The notes: generated from the letters alone by a model not told the origin. A stretch of 64,000 nucleotides of DNA from Atopobiaceae bacterium (GCA_022483015.1 JAKVOB010000001.1:1698902-1762901), one strand, 5' to 3'. Shown: positions 28,802 through 38,241, counted from the stretch's first letter. Numbers and translations are program-made.

Positions 28802-29299
28802 CTACCAGGCCGCCGCGCTCGTGTCGGCAGAGGAGGAGGAGTTCTCTACCAGGGTCTGACGGCAGCGTGAGACGGAGCCCGTGATGGACTTGAGGTTCTC
28901 CTCGAGCTGCCCCAGCACGTTCTCGGCGTACTCCTCGGCATTGTAGCGGGTGTCGCGCTCGTACTGCTGGGCCTGGTCACGGATGTCGTCGGCCTGCTGC
29001 TGGGCAAGGCGCACGACCTCCTGGTCGGAGGCGAGGATCATGGCCTGCTGCTGGGCGTCGGCGATGATGGAGTCAGCCTGCTGCTGCGCATGGGCGAGAA
29101 GCTCCTCCTGCTCCTTCATGACTCGACGCGCGTCCTGGAACTCCTGCGGGAAGACGCGGCGAATCTCGTCGAGGTACTCATAGACGTCCTGGGCATCGAC
29201 GATCTTCTTCTGGCCACCACCCGTGAGCGGCGACTTGGCATCGGTGATCATCTGCTCGAGGTCGTCGACGATGGCCTCTATCTCCTCACCTGGCTGCAT
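28802..29299 (-). CDS. Coiled-coil cytoplasmic protein of unknown function
   Basis: 165 residues, no membrane segment. An N-terminal region (about 1-60, IEAIVDDLEQMITDAKSP...YEYLDEIRRVFPQEF) precedes a long coiled coil (about 60-145) with repeated AQQQAD units (AHAQQQADSIIADAQQQAMIL, LAQQQADDIRDQAQQYERD). The coil resembles DivIVA-like or ATP-synthase-b-like stalks, but neither family is a clear match. AAAGGAG lies 6 bases before the ATG. Position between coaD and yceD suggests a growth-linked role. DivIVA/SepIVA-like polar or septal scaffolding is a guess based only on architecture. Confidence 0.75.
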   Translation of the reverse strand: MQPGEEIEAIVDDLEQMITDAKSPLTGGGQKKIVDAQDVYEYLDEIRRVFPQEFQDARRVMKEQEELLAHAQQQADSIIADAQQQAMILASDQEVVRLAQQQADDIRDQAQQYERDTRYNAEEYAENVLGQLEENLKSITGSVSRCRQTLVENSSSSADTSAAAW

Positions 29300-29349
29300 G
29301 TAAGGCTCCTTTCATGGTGCGGACATAGACATGACGACCCGCAGTCACC

Positions 29350-29372
29350 GCGTACGGGCACACCCCGTACGC
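29350..29372. other. Perfect GCGTACGGG palindrome in leader of the coiled-coil gene
   Basis: Nine-base perfect arms with a 5-base loop, 50 bases upstream of the start at 29299. On the minus strand it would form a stable 5'-UTR hairpin, or serve as a dyad operator. No T tract follows. Confidence 0.55.
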
Positions 29373-29476
29373 ACAATTTCTCGAAATATCCTACCAGATT
29401 CTCGGTGTAGCTGCGCGGATGGTCCCTTGCTGACAAGGAACGGCCACGCGGGCCCCGCAAACAGGCGCCGCCCATC

Positions 29477-29989
29477 TCAGGACGCGAAGTGCGCCGTGAG
29501 GTGACGCGCCACGCAGGGTGGCACCAGCAGGCTCACGTCGGACCCGAACCCGGCGAGCTCGCGGACGATCGACGACGAGACATAGCCGTACTCCGGTGCG
29601 CTCATGACGAAGATGCTCTCGATGTCCGGCGCCATGCGGCTGTTGAGATCCGCCTGCTGGAGCTCGTACTCGAAGTCGGTGGTGGCTCGAAGGCCCTTGA
29701 CCACCGCAGACGCCTCCACCTCGCGGCAGAAGTCGACGAGGAGCCCCGTGAAGGGAATCACGTCCACGCCATCGACCACGCCCTCTGCAGCAAGGGCCTG
29801 ACGCGCCATCTCGACACGCTCCTCGAGCGGGAACGCAGGCCCGCTCCCATGCTTGGCAAGCGAGGCTGCCACCCCCACGGTGACCTTGGGACAGAAGCGG
29901 CGGGCCCTGCGGACCACGTCGATGTGGCCATAGGTGATGGGGTCGAACGTCCCCGGGACCACCACGTGCTCGATGTCGCAGCCTGTCAT
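29477..29989 (-). CDS. coaD: Phosphopantetheine adenylyltransferase
   Basis: Fourth step of coenzyme A synthesis: 4'-phosphopantetheine plus ATP gives dephospho-CoA. 170 residues, normal length. The nucleotidyltransferase motif GTFDPITYGHID lies at residues 13-24, and the late EYGYVSSSIVRELA carries the ISSS/T-type motif. RGLRA-like KGLRATTDFEYE is also present. The start overlaps rsmD by 4 bases (ATGA), a pairing common across bacteria. Confidence 0.96.
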   Translation of the reverse strand: MTGCDIEHVVVPGTFDPITYGHIDVVRRARRFCPKVTVGVAASLAKHGSGPAFPLEERVEMARQALAAEGVVDGVDVIPFTGLLVDFCREVEASAVVKGLRATTDFEYELQQADLNSRMAPDIESIFVMSAPEYGYVSSSIVRELAGFGSDVSLLVPPCVARHLTAHFAS

Positions 29990-30564
29990 GCTCGCTCCCC
30001 GATCCTCAAGAGGTCCACTGCCGTCTGACCATAGCGCTTCTGCTTGAGCAGCCGCCCGACATCCGAATCGAGCGATGGCGCCGATGATGCCCGCTCGTAG
30101 CCCACGACCGCCCCAGGCGCCAGGGAGCCGCTCCCGTGGAGGCTCCTCACCAGATCGCTCACCACCCCCGCGTCCGTAGCATAGGGGGGGTCGAGAAGCA
30201 CGACGTCGAAGGGGGCGCCGGGCAGCCTGCCCTGTGCCAGCCTCATCACGTCGCCCGCCACGACCGAGACCTGGCTGGACGCTGCCCCCATGGACGCGAC
30301 GTTTCGACGAACGCGCGCCTGGGCACCGCGGTCCTGGTCGCAGAAGGTGGCATGGGCGGCCCCCCTGCTCAGGAGCTCGAGGCCGAGGGCGCCCGAGCCG
30401 GCGAAGGCATCGAGGACCGAGGCGCCGGCCAGGTCCAGGTCCATGGCCGAGAGCACCATGGAGGCGAGGGCCTCGCGAACACGGTCCGTGGTCGGGCGCG
30501 TCACACCGCGCCCGTCAGGAGCCTCGAGGGGACGCCCCCTCCAGATGCCGCCGACAATCCTCAT
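29986..30564 (-). CDS. rsmD: 16S rRNA (guanine966-N2)-methyltransferase RsmD
   Basis: SAM-dependent methylation of G966 in 16S rRNA. 192 residues. Family signatures are MRIVGGIWRGR and RPTTDRVREALFN-like RPTTDRVREALASM at the N-terminus. The Rossmann motif I is VLDAFAGSGALGLE and the catalytic motif IV is LLDPPY, typical of N-methylation of guanine. It overlaps recG upstream and coaD downstream by 4 bases each, so all three are translated as a coupled set. Confidence 0.95.
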   Translation of the reverse strand: MRIVGGIWRGRPLEAPDGRGVTRPTTDRVREALASMVLSAMDLDLAGASVLDAFAGSGALGLELLSRGAAHATFCDQDRGAQARVRRNVASMGAASSQVSVVAGDVMRLAQGRLPGAPFDVVLLDPPYATDAGVVSDLVRSLHGSGSLAPGAVVGYERASSAPSLDSDVGRLLKQKRYGQTAVDLLRIGERA

Positions 30565-32726
30565 GCGCCTCTGACCTCCTCGAAGTAGGCTCCGAACCTG
30601 TCACGTGCCTCGAGCGCCATGCAGCGATGCCCGGCATCCTTGAGCTCAGGGTCATGACCCAGGACCTCAGCGGCATCGGAATGCGCCGCCTCCACGAGGT
30701 CGACGTCGGCCGCAAGGTCCACGAGCATGAGCGTCACCCCACCCGACTGGCGATATCCCAGCACCTCTCCCTCGCGCCTCAGCTTGAGGTCGAGCTCGGC
30801 GAGCTCGAGGCCGTCCGAGGTGGCCTCGAGGGCCGAGAGGCGCGAGCGCGCCGGCGACCCCTTGCGGGCGGCGCTCGCAAGGAAGACCCGACCCGAGACG
30901 TCGCCGCGACCCACACGGCCCCTGAGCTGGTGGAGCGTCGCCAGGCCGAAGCGGTCGGCGTCCCATATGAGCATGACCGTGGCGTTCGGCACGTCAACGC
31001 CCACCTCTATCACCGTGGTGCACACGAGGACGTCGATCGTGCCGGCATGGAAGCGTCCCATGACGTCGTCCTTCTCGGCGGCGGACATGCGCCCGTGGAG
31101 GAGCTCGACGGTGAGGTCGGGGAACACACGGGTGAGCTTCTCGGCGGTCGCCACCGCCGAGCGGGGATGCCCTCCCGTGACCACGTCCGCCTCGGGCACG
31201 TCGTCGAGGTCGTCGCCTGTGTCCGTGTCATCGACCAGCGGACAGACCACGTAGGCCTGATGCCCTGCCTCGGCAGCGGCACGGATGGCCGAGTAGGCGA
31301 GGTCAACGTTCTCGGGGGTGACCACGGAGGTCGAGATGCCAGCACCGGCGCGTGGTCTGTGCCTGATCCTCGAGCAGTCAAGGTCCCCATAGACCGAGAG
31401 GGCCAGCGTCCGCGGGATGGGCGTCGCCGTCATCGTGAGCATGTCAGCACCAGCGCCCTTCTCGCGCAGGGCCGCTCGCTGGTCGACGCCGAAGCGATGC
31501 TGCTCGTCCACGACCACGAGCGTGAGATGCTTGAACGCGACGTCACCAGAGAGGAGCGCCGTGGTGCCGAAGGTGACGCTCACCTCCCCGGAGGCGATCC
31601 CGGCCGTCGAGGCCGCGCGCTCGTCCGCAGGCGTGGCCCCGGTGATGAGCGCCCAACGGATGCCGGCAGCATCGAGGAGCGGCCCGACCTTCTGGGCATA
31701 CTGGCGCGCCAGCACCGAGGTCGGTGCCATCACGGCCGCCTGCGTCGCGGTGTCCGCGACGGCGGCGCAGGCGATGGCGGCGACGGCGGTCTTGCCGGTG
31801 CCGACGTCGCCCAGGAGGATGCGGTTCATCACGCGGCGAGCCGCCATGTCGGCAAGGACCTCATCGGTGGCCTGCTGCTGCTCCTCCGTGAGCGACCATG
31901 GGAGCGACGAGACGAGCGCCCGCAGGCAGGGGCCATCCGTGACGTGGGCCGTGGGGACCACACCCGCAAGGTCGAGGTCACGGCGGGAGAGGAGTGTCAG
32001 CTGGAGCGAGAGGAGCTCGTCGTAGGCGAGGCGCCTGCGGGCCTGCTCCGCCTCGTCGAGGCTTGCCGGGAAGTGGATCTGCCTCAGGGCGCGAGCGCGC
32101 GTCATGAGCGAGTGGCGGCACACGAGCGCAGACGGGAGCCAGTCACAGACGTCGCCCTCGTCCGCCAGCGCTGCCGACACGATCCTCCGCATCCAGGCGC
32201 AGGTGATTCCCTCCCCCACCGCATGCACGGGAAGGACCCTCTGGTAGGAGCTCGCATCGTCCGCAGAGCCGAGCACCTCATAGAACGGGGCCTTCATCTG
32301 CTTGAAGCCATACCCGAAGGTGACCTTGCCCGAGAGGGCCACCATGTCACCGACATGGACCTGGTCAGCGATCCAGGGCTGCTTGAAGAACGTCGCCTGC
32401 AGTACCCCCGTCTCGTCGATCACGTAGAGCTCGACGATCTGCATGCGGGGACGTGGGCGTTTGACGGTGACCTTGTCCACGCGGGCCACCACGGTCGCGT
32501 CCTGTCCCACGGCGGCCAGCTCGACGGGACTCGTGCTCGTGAAGTCGAGGTAGCGCCTCGGGACATGCAGGAGCAGGTCACGCACGGTGCGGATGCCCAG
32601 GCGGGCAAGTGCCGCCTCGCGGGCGGCCGACACATAGCGCAGCCGCCCCACGCCGTCGGCAAGCGATGCCGTTCGCCCGGGGCGGTCTGCGGCCGCACCT
32701 ATCGTGGGAAGATGGCCTTGTGCCAC
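30561..32726 (-). CDS. recG: ATP-dependent DNA helicase RecG
   Basis: Branch-migration helicase that remodels stalled replication forks. About 721 residues. An N-terminal wedge/OB-fold region (about 30-230) precedes helicase motifs: Q/I region GDVGTGKTAVAA (Walker A), DEQHRFG (motif II), TATPIPRTLAL (motif III), HGRMSAAEKDDVM, VGVDVPNATVMLI and QLRGRVGRGD (motif VI). The start may be the ATG at 32726, or slightly downstream, because the first 25 residues are poorly conserved in character. It begins 8 bases after fakA and overlaps rsmD by 4. The fakA-recG-rsmD-coaD order is a Gram-positive hallmark. Confidence 0.95.
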   Translation of the reverse strand: MAQGHLPTIGAAADRPGRTASLADGVGRLRYVSAAREAALARLGIRTVRDLLLHVPRRYLDFTSTSPVELAAVGQDATVVARVDKVTVKRPRPRMQIVELYVIDETGVLQATFFKQPWIADQVHVGDMVALSGKVTFGYGFKQMKAPFYEVLGSADDASSYQRVLPVHAVGEGITCAWMRRIVSAALADEGDVCDWLPSALVCRHSLMTRARALRQIHFPASLDEAEQARRRLAYDELLSLQLTLLSRRDLDLAGVVPTAHVTDGPCLRALVSSLPWSLTEEQQQATDEVLADMAARRVMNRILLGDVGTGKTAVAAIACAAVADTATQAAVMAPTSVLARQYAQKVGPLLDAAGIRWALITGATPADERAASTAGIASGEVSVTFGTTALLSGDVAFKHLTLVVVDEQHRFGVDQRAALREKGAGADMLTMTATPIPRTLALSVYGDLDCSRIRHRPRAGAGISTSVVTPENVDLAYSAIRAAAEAGHQAYVVCPLVDDTDTGDDLDDVPEADVVTGGHPRSAVATAEKLTRVFPDLTVELLHGRMSAAEKDDVMGRFHAGTIDVLVCTTVIEVGVDVPNATVMLIWDADRFGLATLHQLRGRVGRGDVSGRVFLASAARKGSPARSRLSALEATSDGLELAELDLKLRREGEVLGYRQSGGVTLMLVDLAADVDLVEAAHSDAAEVLGHDPELKDAGHRCMALEARDRFGAYFEEVRGA

Positions 32727-32734
32727 GACTCCCC

Positions 32735-34473
32735 CTACTCGATGGAGAAGACCACGGGATAGAGGGGCTGCTCGCCACGATGCGAGTCGATCTCGAGGTC
32801 AGGCTCGGCCTCCTGGATGGCGTCACAGAGGGCCTTGAAGGCACCGTCATCGAGGTCCGACCCGGCGAGGATCGTGAGGGTATCGCCCTCCTCCTGCTCC
32901 TGCATGCCATGGATGACGTCAAGCGTCACCTGCTGCACGTCACTGCCTACCACGGTGATCTTGCCGCCTTCGATGCCCATGACGTCGCCGTCGTGGATGG
33001 GGGTACCATCCGCCGCCGCCGAGTCACGGACGGCCGTGGTCACCTCTCCGTCGCGGATCTCACCGATGGCATCGCACATCTCGGCGACGTTCTCGTCGAG
33101 GGAGGCATCGGCGTCCACCACGAACATGGCCGCGAAGGCCTGCGGCACCGTCTTGGTGGGGACGACCGCGACCTCGCGCCCGTCACAGGCGTTCGCGGCC
33201 GCCTCGGCCGCCATGCGGATGTTGCCGTTGTCGGGCAGGACGATGACGCGCTCGGCGTTGACCTTCTCGATGGCGGCAAGGATGTCGGCCGTGGAGGGGT
33301 TCATGGTCTGTCCGCCGGACACGACGTAGTCGACCCCCAGGGAGCGGAGGATGTCGGCCTCGCCGGCACCTGCAGCGACAGCCACGAAACCCAGAGGCTT
33401 GGGCGGCTCGGACGAGACCTGCGGGGCAGCAGGCTCAGCCGTATCGGAGGCGTTGGGATCATCGGCCTTGGCAGCCTGGTCGGCCGCGATGCCAGCCGTG
33501 CGGTCCGCCGCCTCGAGGTCCATGTTATGGATGAAGACCTCGAAGATCTGGCCGAGCTCGAGCATGTGGTGCAGTACCTCGTCGGGCTCGTTTGAGTGGA
33601 CGTGGATCTTGTAGTCGGGGTTGGTGCCCACCAGCAGCTCGCAGTCGCCCATGGACGAGAGGAACGAGAGGGCAGCCTCCTCGTCGAAGTCGGCGGAGTC
33701 GGCGTGGAAGAGGAACTCGGTGCAATAGCGATACTCGGAGCCCGCCCAGTCCTCGTTGAGCTCGATGGCGACCTTGCTCTCGGCACCGGCCTTGGCAGCT
33801 TCGTTCGAGGTCACGGCAGGCTCGTCTATGGTGGTCTTGAACTCGGTCATCTCTCCCTCGTGTCCCAGGTACGCGTTCACGAAGGCCTCGAGGAACGTCG
33901 CGATGCCGTAGGCGCCGGAGTCCACGACGCCGTTCTCCTTCAGGACGGGAAGCAGGTCAGGGCGTGCGGGCGACGGACTCGTAGGCCTCCACGACGAGCG
34001 CCTCGAGGCACTCGGGAACCTCCATGTGCTCGGCCTCACAGGCATCGGCACAGGTGGAGACGTCGCGGAGCACCTGTGAGGATGGTCCCCTCGACGGGCT
34101 TGCGGACCGCCTTGAACGCGACCTTGACGCCGCGGCGCAACGCATGGGCGACATCCGCGGTGGTGGCATGCTCCCCCTTGGCGTCGACCAGCCCCTCGGC
34201 CACGCCACGCAGTATCTGGCTCGTGATGACACCGGAGTTGCCGCGGGCACCCATGAGCGAGCCGTGGGTGATGGCGGCGGCGACGTCTGACATGGAGGCG
34301 CCGGTGGGGAGCGCCTCGACCTCCTTCACCACGGTGCCCAGGGTGAGCGACATGTTGGTGCCGGTGTCGCCGTCAGGGACCGGGAAGACGTTCAGCTTGT
34401 TGATGTCTGAGGCCTTGTCCGCGACGGCCTTGGCGGCCACGGGGAAGCAGGTGCGAATGGTGTTGGAAATCAT
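32735..34473 (-). CDS. fakA: Fatty acid kinase FakA (DhaL/DegV-like; two +1 frame disruptions)
   Basis: ATP-binding subunit of the fatty acid kinase. It phosphorylates fatty acids presented by a FakB (DegV) protein, supplying acyl-phosphate for phospholipid synthesis. The DhaL-like N-terminus has NVFPVPDGDTGTNM (residues 28-41) and GARGNSGVI. A middle domain and a C-terminal DAK1-like domain (about 360-578) follow. Two single extra bases break the frame: near 34071-34078, where GTIL should join TVLRDVSTCADAC, and at 33960-33962, where ESVARTP should join DLLPVLKENG. Corrected length is 578 residues. It is preceded by an Asp23-family gene, as in most Gram-positives. No fakB is present in the window. 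Confidence 0.92.
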
Positions 34474-34524
34474 GGATGGAATCTCCGATTTCAGGTGATG
34501 GCCGAAGGTGGGGTACCGCGCTGC

Positions 34525-34869
34525 CTAGCGGGTCCTGAGTCCCTCGATATGGACGATGACGTCGCAATCGCCGAGCTCGGCGATCTCCTTGAGCGTGAAG
34601 CGGACGGCGCTCTTGAGGTTGTCGCAGACGGACGCCATGTTGACGCCCTGCTCCACCACGACGTGGAGGTCCACCGTGAGGTGACCGTCGTCGTTCACGA
34701 CCTTGATGCCCTTACGGAGGCTGGCAAGCGTGAGCAGGCGCGTGATGCCGTCCTGCGCGTCGGTGACGGCCATACCGACGACGCCATAGCACTCGAGAGC
34801 CGCATAGCCGGCGAGGTCGGCGATGCACTCGTTAGACACCTTGAGGGTTCCGGGAATGGCCTTTGACAT
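34525..34869 (-). CDS. Asp23/Gls24-family envelope stress protein
   Basis: 114 residues with the DUF322 alpha/beta fold. Visible signatures are VSNECIADLAGYAALECYGVVGM at the N-terminus and VVEQGVNMASVCDNLKSAVRFTL near the C-terminus. The family includes membrane-associated cell-wall stress proteins. The short form upstream of fakA (YloU in Bacillus) is strictly positional and of unknown detail. It is the first gene of the long minus-strand run, after a likely promoter and a leader hairpin. Confidence 0.9.
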   Translation of the reverse strand: MSKAIPGTLKVSNECIADLAGYAALECYGVVGMAVTDAQDGITRLLTLASLRKGIKVVNDDGHLTVDLHVVVEQGVNMASVCDNLKSAVRFTLKEIAELGDCDVIVHIEGLRTR

Positions 34870-34881
34870 CTGGTCTCCTCT

Positions 34882-34903
34882 CGCCGGGCGAGCACACCCG
34901 GCG
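34882..34903. other. Leader hairpin before the Asp23-family gene
   Basis: CGCCGGG and CCCGGCG arms with an 8-base loop lie 13 bases upstream of the start codon, just before the AGAGGAG SD on the minus strand. It may influence translation initiation or mRNA stability. Confidence 0.4.
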
Positions 34904-34928
34904 CCATAGATGAGCTAATAGCCTATGA

Positions 34929-34957
34929 AGTATAACGCAGCCCCGAGACGATGGCAT
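34929..34957 (-). promoter_or_regulatory. Probable promoter for the asp23-fakA-recG run
   Basis: The minus strand has ATGCCA (34957-34952) and TATACT (34934-34929), 17 bases apart. The elements match the vegetative consensus at four and five of six positions. They lie 60 bases upstream of the start at 34869 and downstream of the adhesin stop at 35014. Confidence 0.5.
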
Positions 34958-35013
34958 GGGGACCACGCAAAGCGCGGCGGGTCGCGGCCGGGGCCGGTAC
35001 CACAGACAACGGG

Positions 35014-38000
35014 CTATGCGCGCCTGGAGAGCCTTCGCGCCAGCAGGAGGGCGGCCGCCCCACCCACGGCGATGCCGCCAAGGAGCAGCCATGGGGAGGT
35101 CGCACCGACATTCACACCGGTGACCGGGACGGATGCCCTCGTGTTGGTGACAGCCACCGTGGTCATGCCGGCAGGCGCCGTACTCGTGACCGACAGCTTG
35201 TTCTCGATGTCCGACACCGGCGTACCGGTACCTTTGCCGCCTACCACAGCCGTCGACGTGTAAGTGGTCCCCGAACCATCGTACGAGGCCGCAGGGTCAT
35301 AGCACGTGACGGAATACTGGGCCCCGGCAGCCATTCCATCAATGATCACGTACTGGCCACCCGAAAGCTTAAACTGCGAAGCGCCCCTCTCGTCGAACGA
35401 GAGCATCGCACCCGTCGGGATCCCACCGGCATCATAGATGGTACCTGTGTAGGTGCCCGTAGGAAGGGACACCTCATACTCGAATGCCTTCGTGAGGTCC
35501 GCATAGTCGCCGACCGTCGTGTTGGAGATGGTGAGCCCACCGTCAGAGCGATTGTTCGGGAGCGTAATCGTGCCGTCAGCGGCGACGTTGAAGTCAGGCG
35601 TGGCTATGGCACCGTTCTTGATGGTGGTGAACGTGAACTTGCCAGGATCGGCCGCCGTCGAGTCGACCTTGACCTGCCATTGACCTGTCGGGCAGGCATA
35701 GTAGGTGGGAGCCGCTGTCTCCACGATGCGGAAGTAGCCGTCGGGCAGGTCCTCGGTCTTGACGACGCCGTCGGTGACGCTCGTGTAGCTATTCACAAGC
35801 TGCCAGCCGGTGGGTACCGTTCCCGAGAAGTCCACGTACGTGGATGTGTCAGGCGTTCCCGAGCCGATGTACTGATAGACGGAGAAGGTCGCACCCGAGA
35901 GCCCGTCCGTGGCATCATCGGCTGAGACCTTCGTGAACGAGAAGGCCGTGGGTGGCTCGAAGTAGAGGTAGGTGCTATGGCTCACGCTCGCCACGGTGGC
36001 ATTGGCCCCGATCGTGAGCGAGGGGACGCGGTCGTCGGAGAACTGGCCCACGGCAGCCGTGGCCAGGGCCTCCGTCGAGGCCTTCGCGAAGTCGTGGAAG
36101 GCGACGTGCTCGGCAGCGGAGGACACCGTCACGCCGATGCTCGAGCTTGAGAGCATGTCGCCGATGCCCACGACGCCCGCAGCCGTGGCGATGAAGACGT
36201 TGTTGGGATTACCCGAGGCGTTGGTGTTGCCGGTGATGGAGACCGTCCCGTTGACCGTGAACTCGCCAGAGGCGACGTCGACCGCACCGGTCCCCGACGT
36301 GTTCACGCAACCCGAGACCGTCACGTTCTTGAGCGCAAGGCCGACCGTGGAGGTCACACAGGGCGCGGAGGAGCTCACCCCGCCGCCCGAGACGACGAGG
36401 TTGTCCACAGTGGTGCCGGCAGCATCCGTCTTGAGCAGCGCGGTAGTGGTGAGCGAGCTCGCACGCGCGACCGCGGCGGTCGTGGTCTCCCCCGTCGCCG
36501 GCACGAAGACATGGGCCCCCGTCGCCGTGGGCGTGCCCGTAGGTGCCGTCTTGATGGTGACGCCACTTGCCGAGGACGCGAGCGTGGCCGTGGAGTCGAC
36601 GACATGGCTCTTATAGACCTCGATGGTATCCCCGGCCTCGGCCGCCGCACAGGCTTGGGCGAGGGTCGCATAGAACCCTTGGAGGGCGCCGCTGCGGATG
36701 ATCTGGCAGGTGCCGTCACCCCACACGACGGCCGTACCGGTACCAGGGAGACCGACCAGACCTGTGGTGAGGTCGTTGGTGAGATGGTAGAGGCCAGACA
36801 CGGTCGTGGCCGTGGCGGTCGAGGTCGCGAACTGCTCACCAGAGTCCTTCATAGCATCAGTACCGACATAGATGCCGACCTCGCCACCGGCGAGGTCCCC
36901 GGTCACCTTGACCTTCGACGTGTTGGCAGCATAGATGTTCATGGTGGTGGAGGAGGAGGTGTTCGAGTTCCCCGTCACCGTGGGCGAGCCAGAGAGCTGG
37001 ACCGTGGCACCATAGGGATAGATCGCACCGCCTGCGTAGGCTGTCTCATAGTTCTTGTTACCCGTGATGCTCGCAGACCCGCTGATGATGATGGTGCAAG
37101 AAGAGGTATAGGCACCATGTATGAAGGAACCGTTCGCAGTCGTATAGTTGCCCGTTGCGCTGAAGGTACCCGTGAGGGTGGTGGTTATGTTAGATGTGCC
37201 CGAAGCAGGATCTTGCATGATGGCGCCACCGGACTGGAGATAGCTCGCCGTGTTCCCGTTATCATTCAGGGCGCCGCCTGTCGCAGTGAAGGATGATCCC
37301 GTCTTCTGGAACAAGAAGCCACCGTGACCAGTGGAGAGACAGTTCTGCCCCAACGAGCCATCGACCATGGTCATGGTCGACCGCGAATCCAGATAGACGG
37401 CCCCGCCCTGTGCAGTTGCATACGAGTTCTGCAACGTACAGCCTGAGCCCATGACAAATGTGGAGGCAGACGTGACGGAGACAAGACCGCCATTCGCACT
37501 CGAGGACCTCGCACTCCCCGAGAGCGTGCCAGCCCTGTCCCCGTCGACCGTCACGTTGGTCATGGTGAGGTTCGTGCCCGACGTGGTCGCGATGAGGCTG
37601 TTGCCGGAATAGTTTCGATAGAAGGTGCACACGGATCCCACGCTCGAGGCCGTGGTCAGGGTGACGGTCTTGGCGGGAACGGTGACCTGCGAGTCAACGG
37701 CATAGCTTGCGACCAGCATCTCGACGGTGTCGCCGTCCTGGACCGCGGCCATGGCCGCCGCAAGCGTGTCGTACGACGCATAGACGGCACCCGACCGCAT
37801 GATCTGGCAGACGGCGGTCGCCATGGGCTGGATCTCCTCGTCGTCCTCGACGGACAACACCGACGCCTCGGCATCACCCGCCGTGGATGCCGTTGCCGCC
37901 GCAGTACTGGCAGCAGCGGTCGTCGATGACGTGGCATCCGTGGCAGCGCTCGTCGTTGGGGCGACCCCACCCGTGGAGGCTGACGACACCCCCGTGACCG

Positions 38001-38142
38001 ATGCCGCCGCGTTCGTGAATGCCGAGGTGGCGGCCGACGTCTCCGCAGCGATGGCATCGACCGCACCAGGGACCAGCGACAGCGAAAGCAGACCGGCGAG
38101 GCCGACGACCATGAGGCACGCTATGAGGCGCAGTCGACGCAT
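35014..38142 (-). CDS. Sortase-type surface adhesin with beta-helix-like and SpaA/Cna-B-like domains
   Basis: 1042 residues, exported and probably wall-anchored. Signal peptide about 1-33 (MRRLRLIACLMVVGLAG). A Thr/Ser/Ala-rich region (35-100) is followed by two blocks opening with CQIMRSGAVYASYDTLAAAM and CQIIRSGALQGFYATLAQAC. These lead into long runs of short beta strands (TMTNVTVDGD, GGAVYLDSR, TGNKNYETAYAGGAIY) typical of right-handed beta-helix adhesins. Near residue 735 a pilin-type domain starts (FSFTKVSADDATDGLSGATF, SpaA-like), followed by another beta domain. The C-terminus is VPVTG, a hydrophobic helix and RRLSRRA: a non-canonical LPXTG-type sorting signal. It lies 99 bases downstream of the ABC exporter pair. 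Ligand unknown. Confidence 0.82.
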   Translation of the reverse strand: MRRLRLIACLMVVGLAGLLSLSLVPGAVDAIAAETSAATSAFTNAAASVTGVSSASTGGVAPTTSAATDATSSTTAAASTAAATASTAGDAEASVLSVEDDEEIQPMATAVCQIMRSGAVYASYDTLAAAMAAVQDGDTVEMLVASYAVDSQVTVPAKTVTLTTASSVGSVCTFYRNYSGNSLIATTSGTNLTMTNVTVDGDRAGTLSGSARSSSANGGLVSVTSASTFVMGSGCTLQNSYATAQGGAVYLDSRSTMTMVDGSLGQNCLSTGHGGFLFQKTGSSFTATGGALNDNGNTASYLQSGGAIMQDPASGTSNITTTLTGTFSATGNYTTANGSFIHGAYTSSCTIIISGSASITGNKNYETAYAGGAIYPYGATVQLSGSPTVTGNSNTSSSTTMNIYAANTSKVKVTGDLAGGEVGIYVGTDAMKDSGEQFATSTATATTVSGLYHLTNDLTTGLVGLPGTGTAVVWGDGTCQIIRSGALQGFYATLAQACAAAEAGDTIEVYKSHVVDSTATLASSASGVTIKTAPTGTPTATGAHVFVPATGETTTAAVARASSLTTTALLKTDAAGTTVDNLVVSGGGVSSSAPCVTSTVGLALKNVTVSGCVNTSGTGAVDVASGEFTVNGTVSITGNTNASGNPNNVFIATAAGVVGIGDMLSSSSIGVTVSSAAEHVAFHDFAKASTEALATAAVGQFSDDRVPSLTIGANATVASVSHSTYLYFEPPTAFSFTKVSADDATDGLSGATFSVYQYIGSGTPDTSTYVDFSGTVPTGWQLVNSYTSVTDGVVKTEDLPDGYFRIVETAAPTYYACPTGQWQVKVDSTAADPGKFTFTTIKNGAIATPDFNVAADGTITLPNNRSDGGLTISNTTVGDYADLTKAFEYEVSLPTGTYTGTIYDAGGIPTGAMLSFDERGASQFKLSGGQYVIIDGMAAGAQYSVTCYDPAASYDGSGTTYTSTAVVGGKGTGTPVSDIENKLSVTSTAPAGMTTVAVTNTRASVPVTGVNVGATSPWLLLGGIAVGGAAALLLARRLSRRA

Positions 38143-38169
38143 GATACCCCCTTCAGGAAGAGGGTATCA
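38142..38169. promoter_or_regulatory. Inverted repeat covering SD and start codon of the adhesin gene
   Basis: TGATACCC and GGGTATCA are perfect 8-base arms with a 12-base loop. On the minus strand the downstream arm contains part of the SD (GGGGG) and runs into the A of the ATG at 38142. As RNA it would sequester the ribosome site; as DNA it is a good dyad operator. Confidence 0.6.
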
Positions 38170-38193
38170 TTTCACGCTCGTCGACGCGCCGAC

Positions 38194-38212
38194 CAGCGGT
38201 TCTTCTCCGCTG
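38194..38212. other. Short hairpin between ABC exporter and adhesin genes
   Basis: CAGCGG and CCGCTG arms with a 7-base loop, 30 bases downstream of the exporter stop on the minus strand. There is no T run, so it is at most a weak terminator or mRNA 3' end stabiliser. Confidence 0.35.
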
Positions 38213-38241
38213 AACGGTATTCGAAGACGCTCGGCCGCCCC

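Noticed and set aside
30234-32762. 842-codon open frame on the plus strand
   Set aside because: Antisense to recG and rsmD, which have complete motifs; composition is Arg/His/Gly-rich as expected for a GC shadow.
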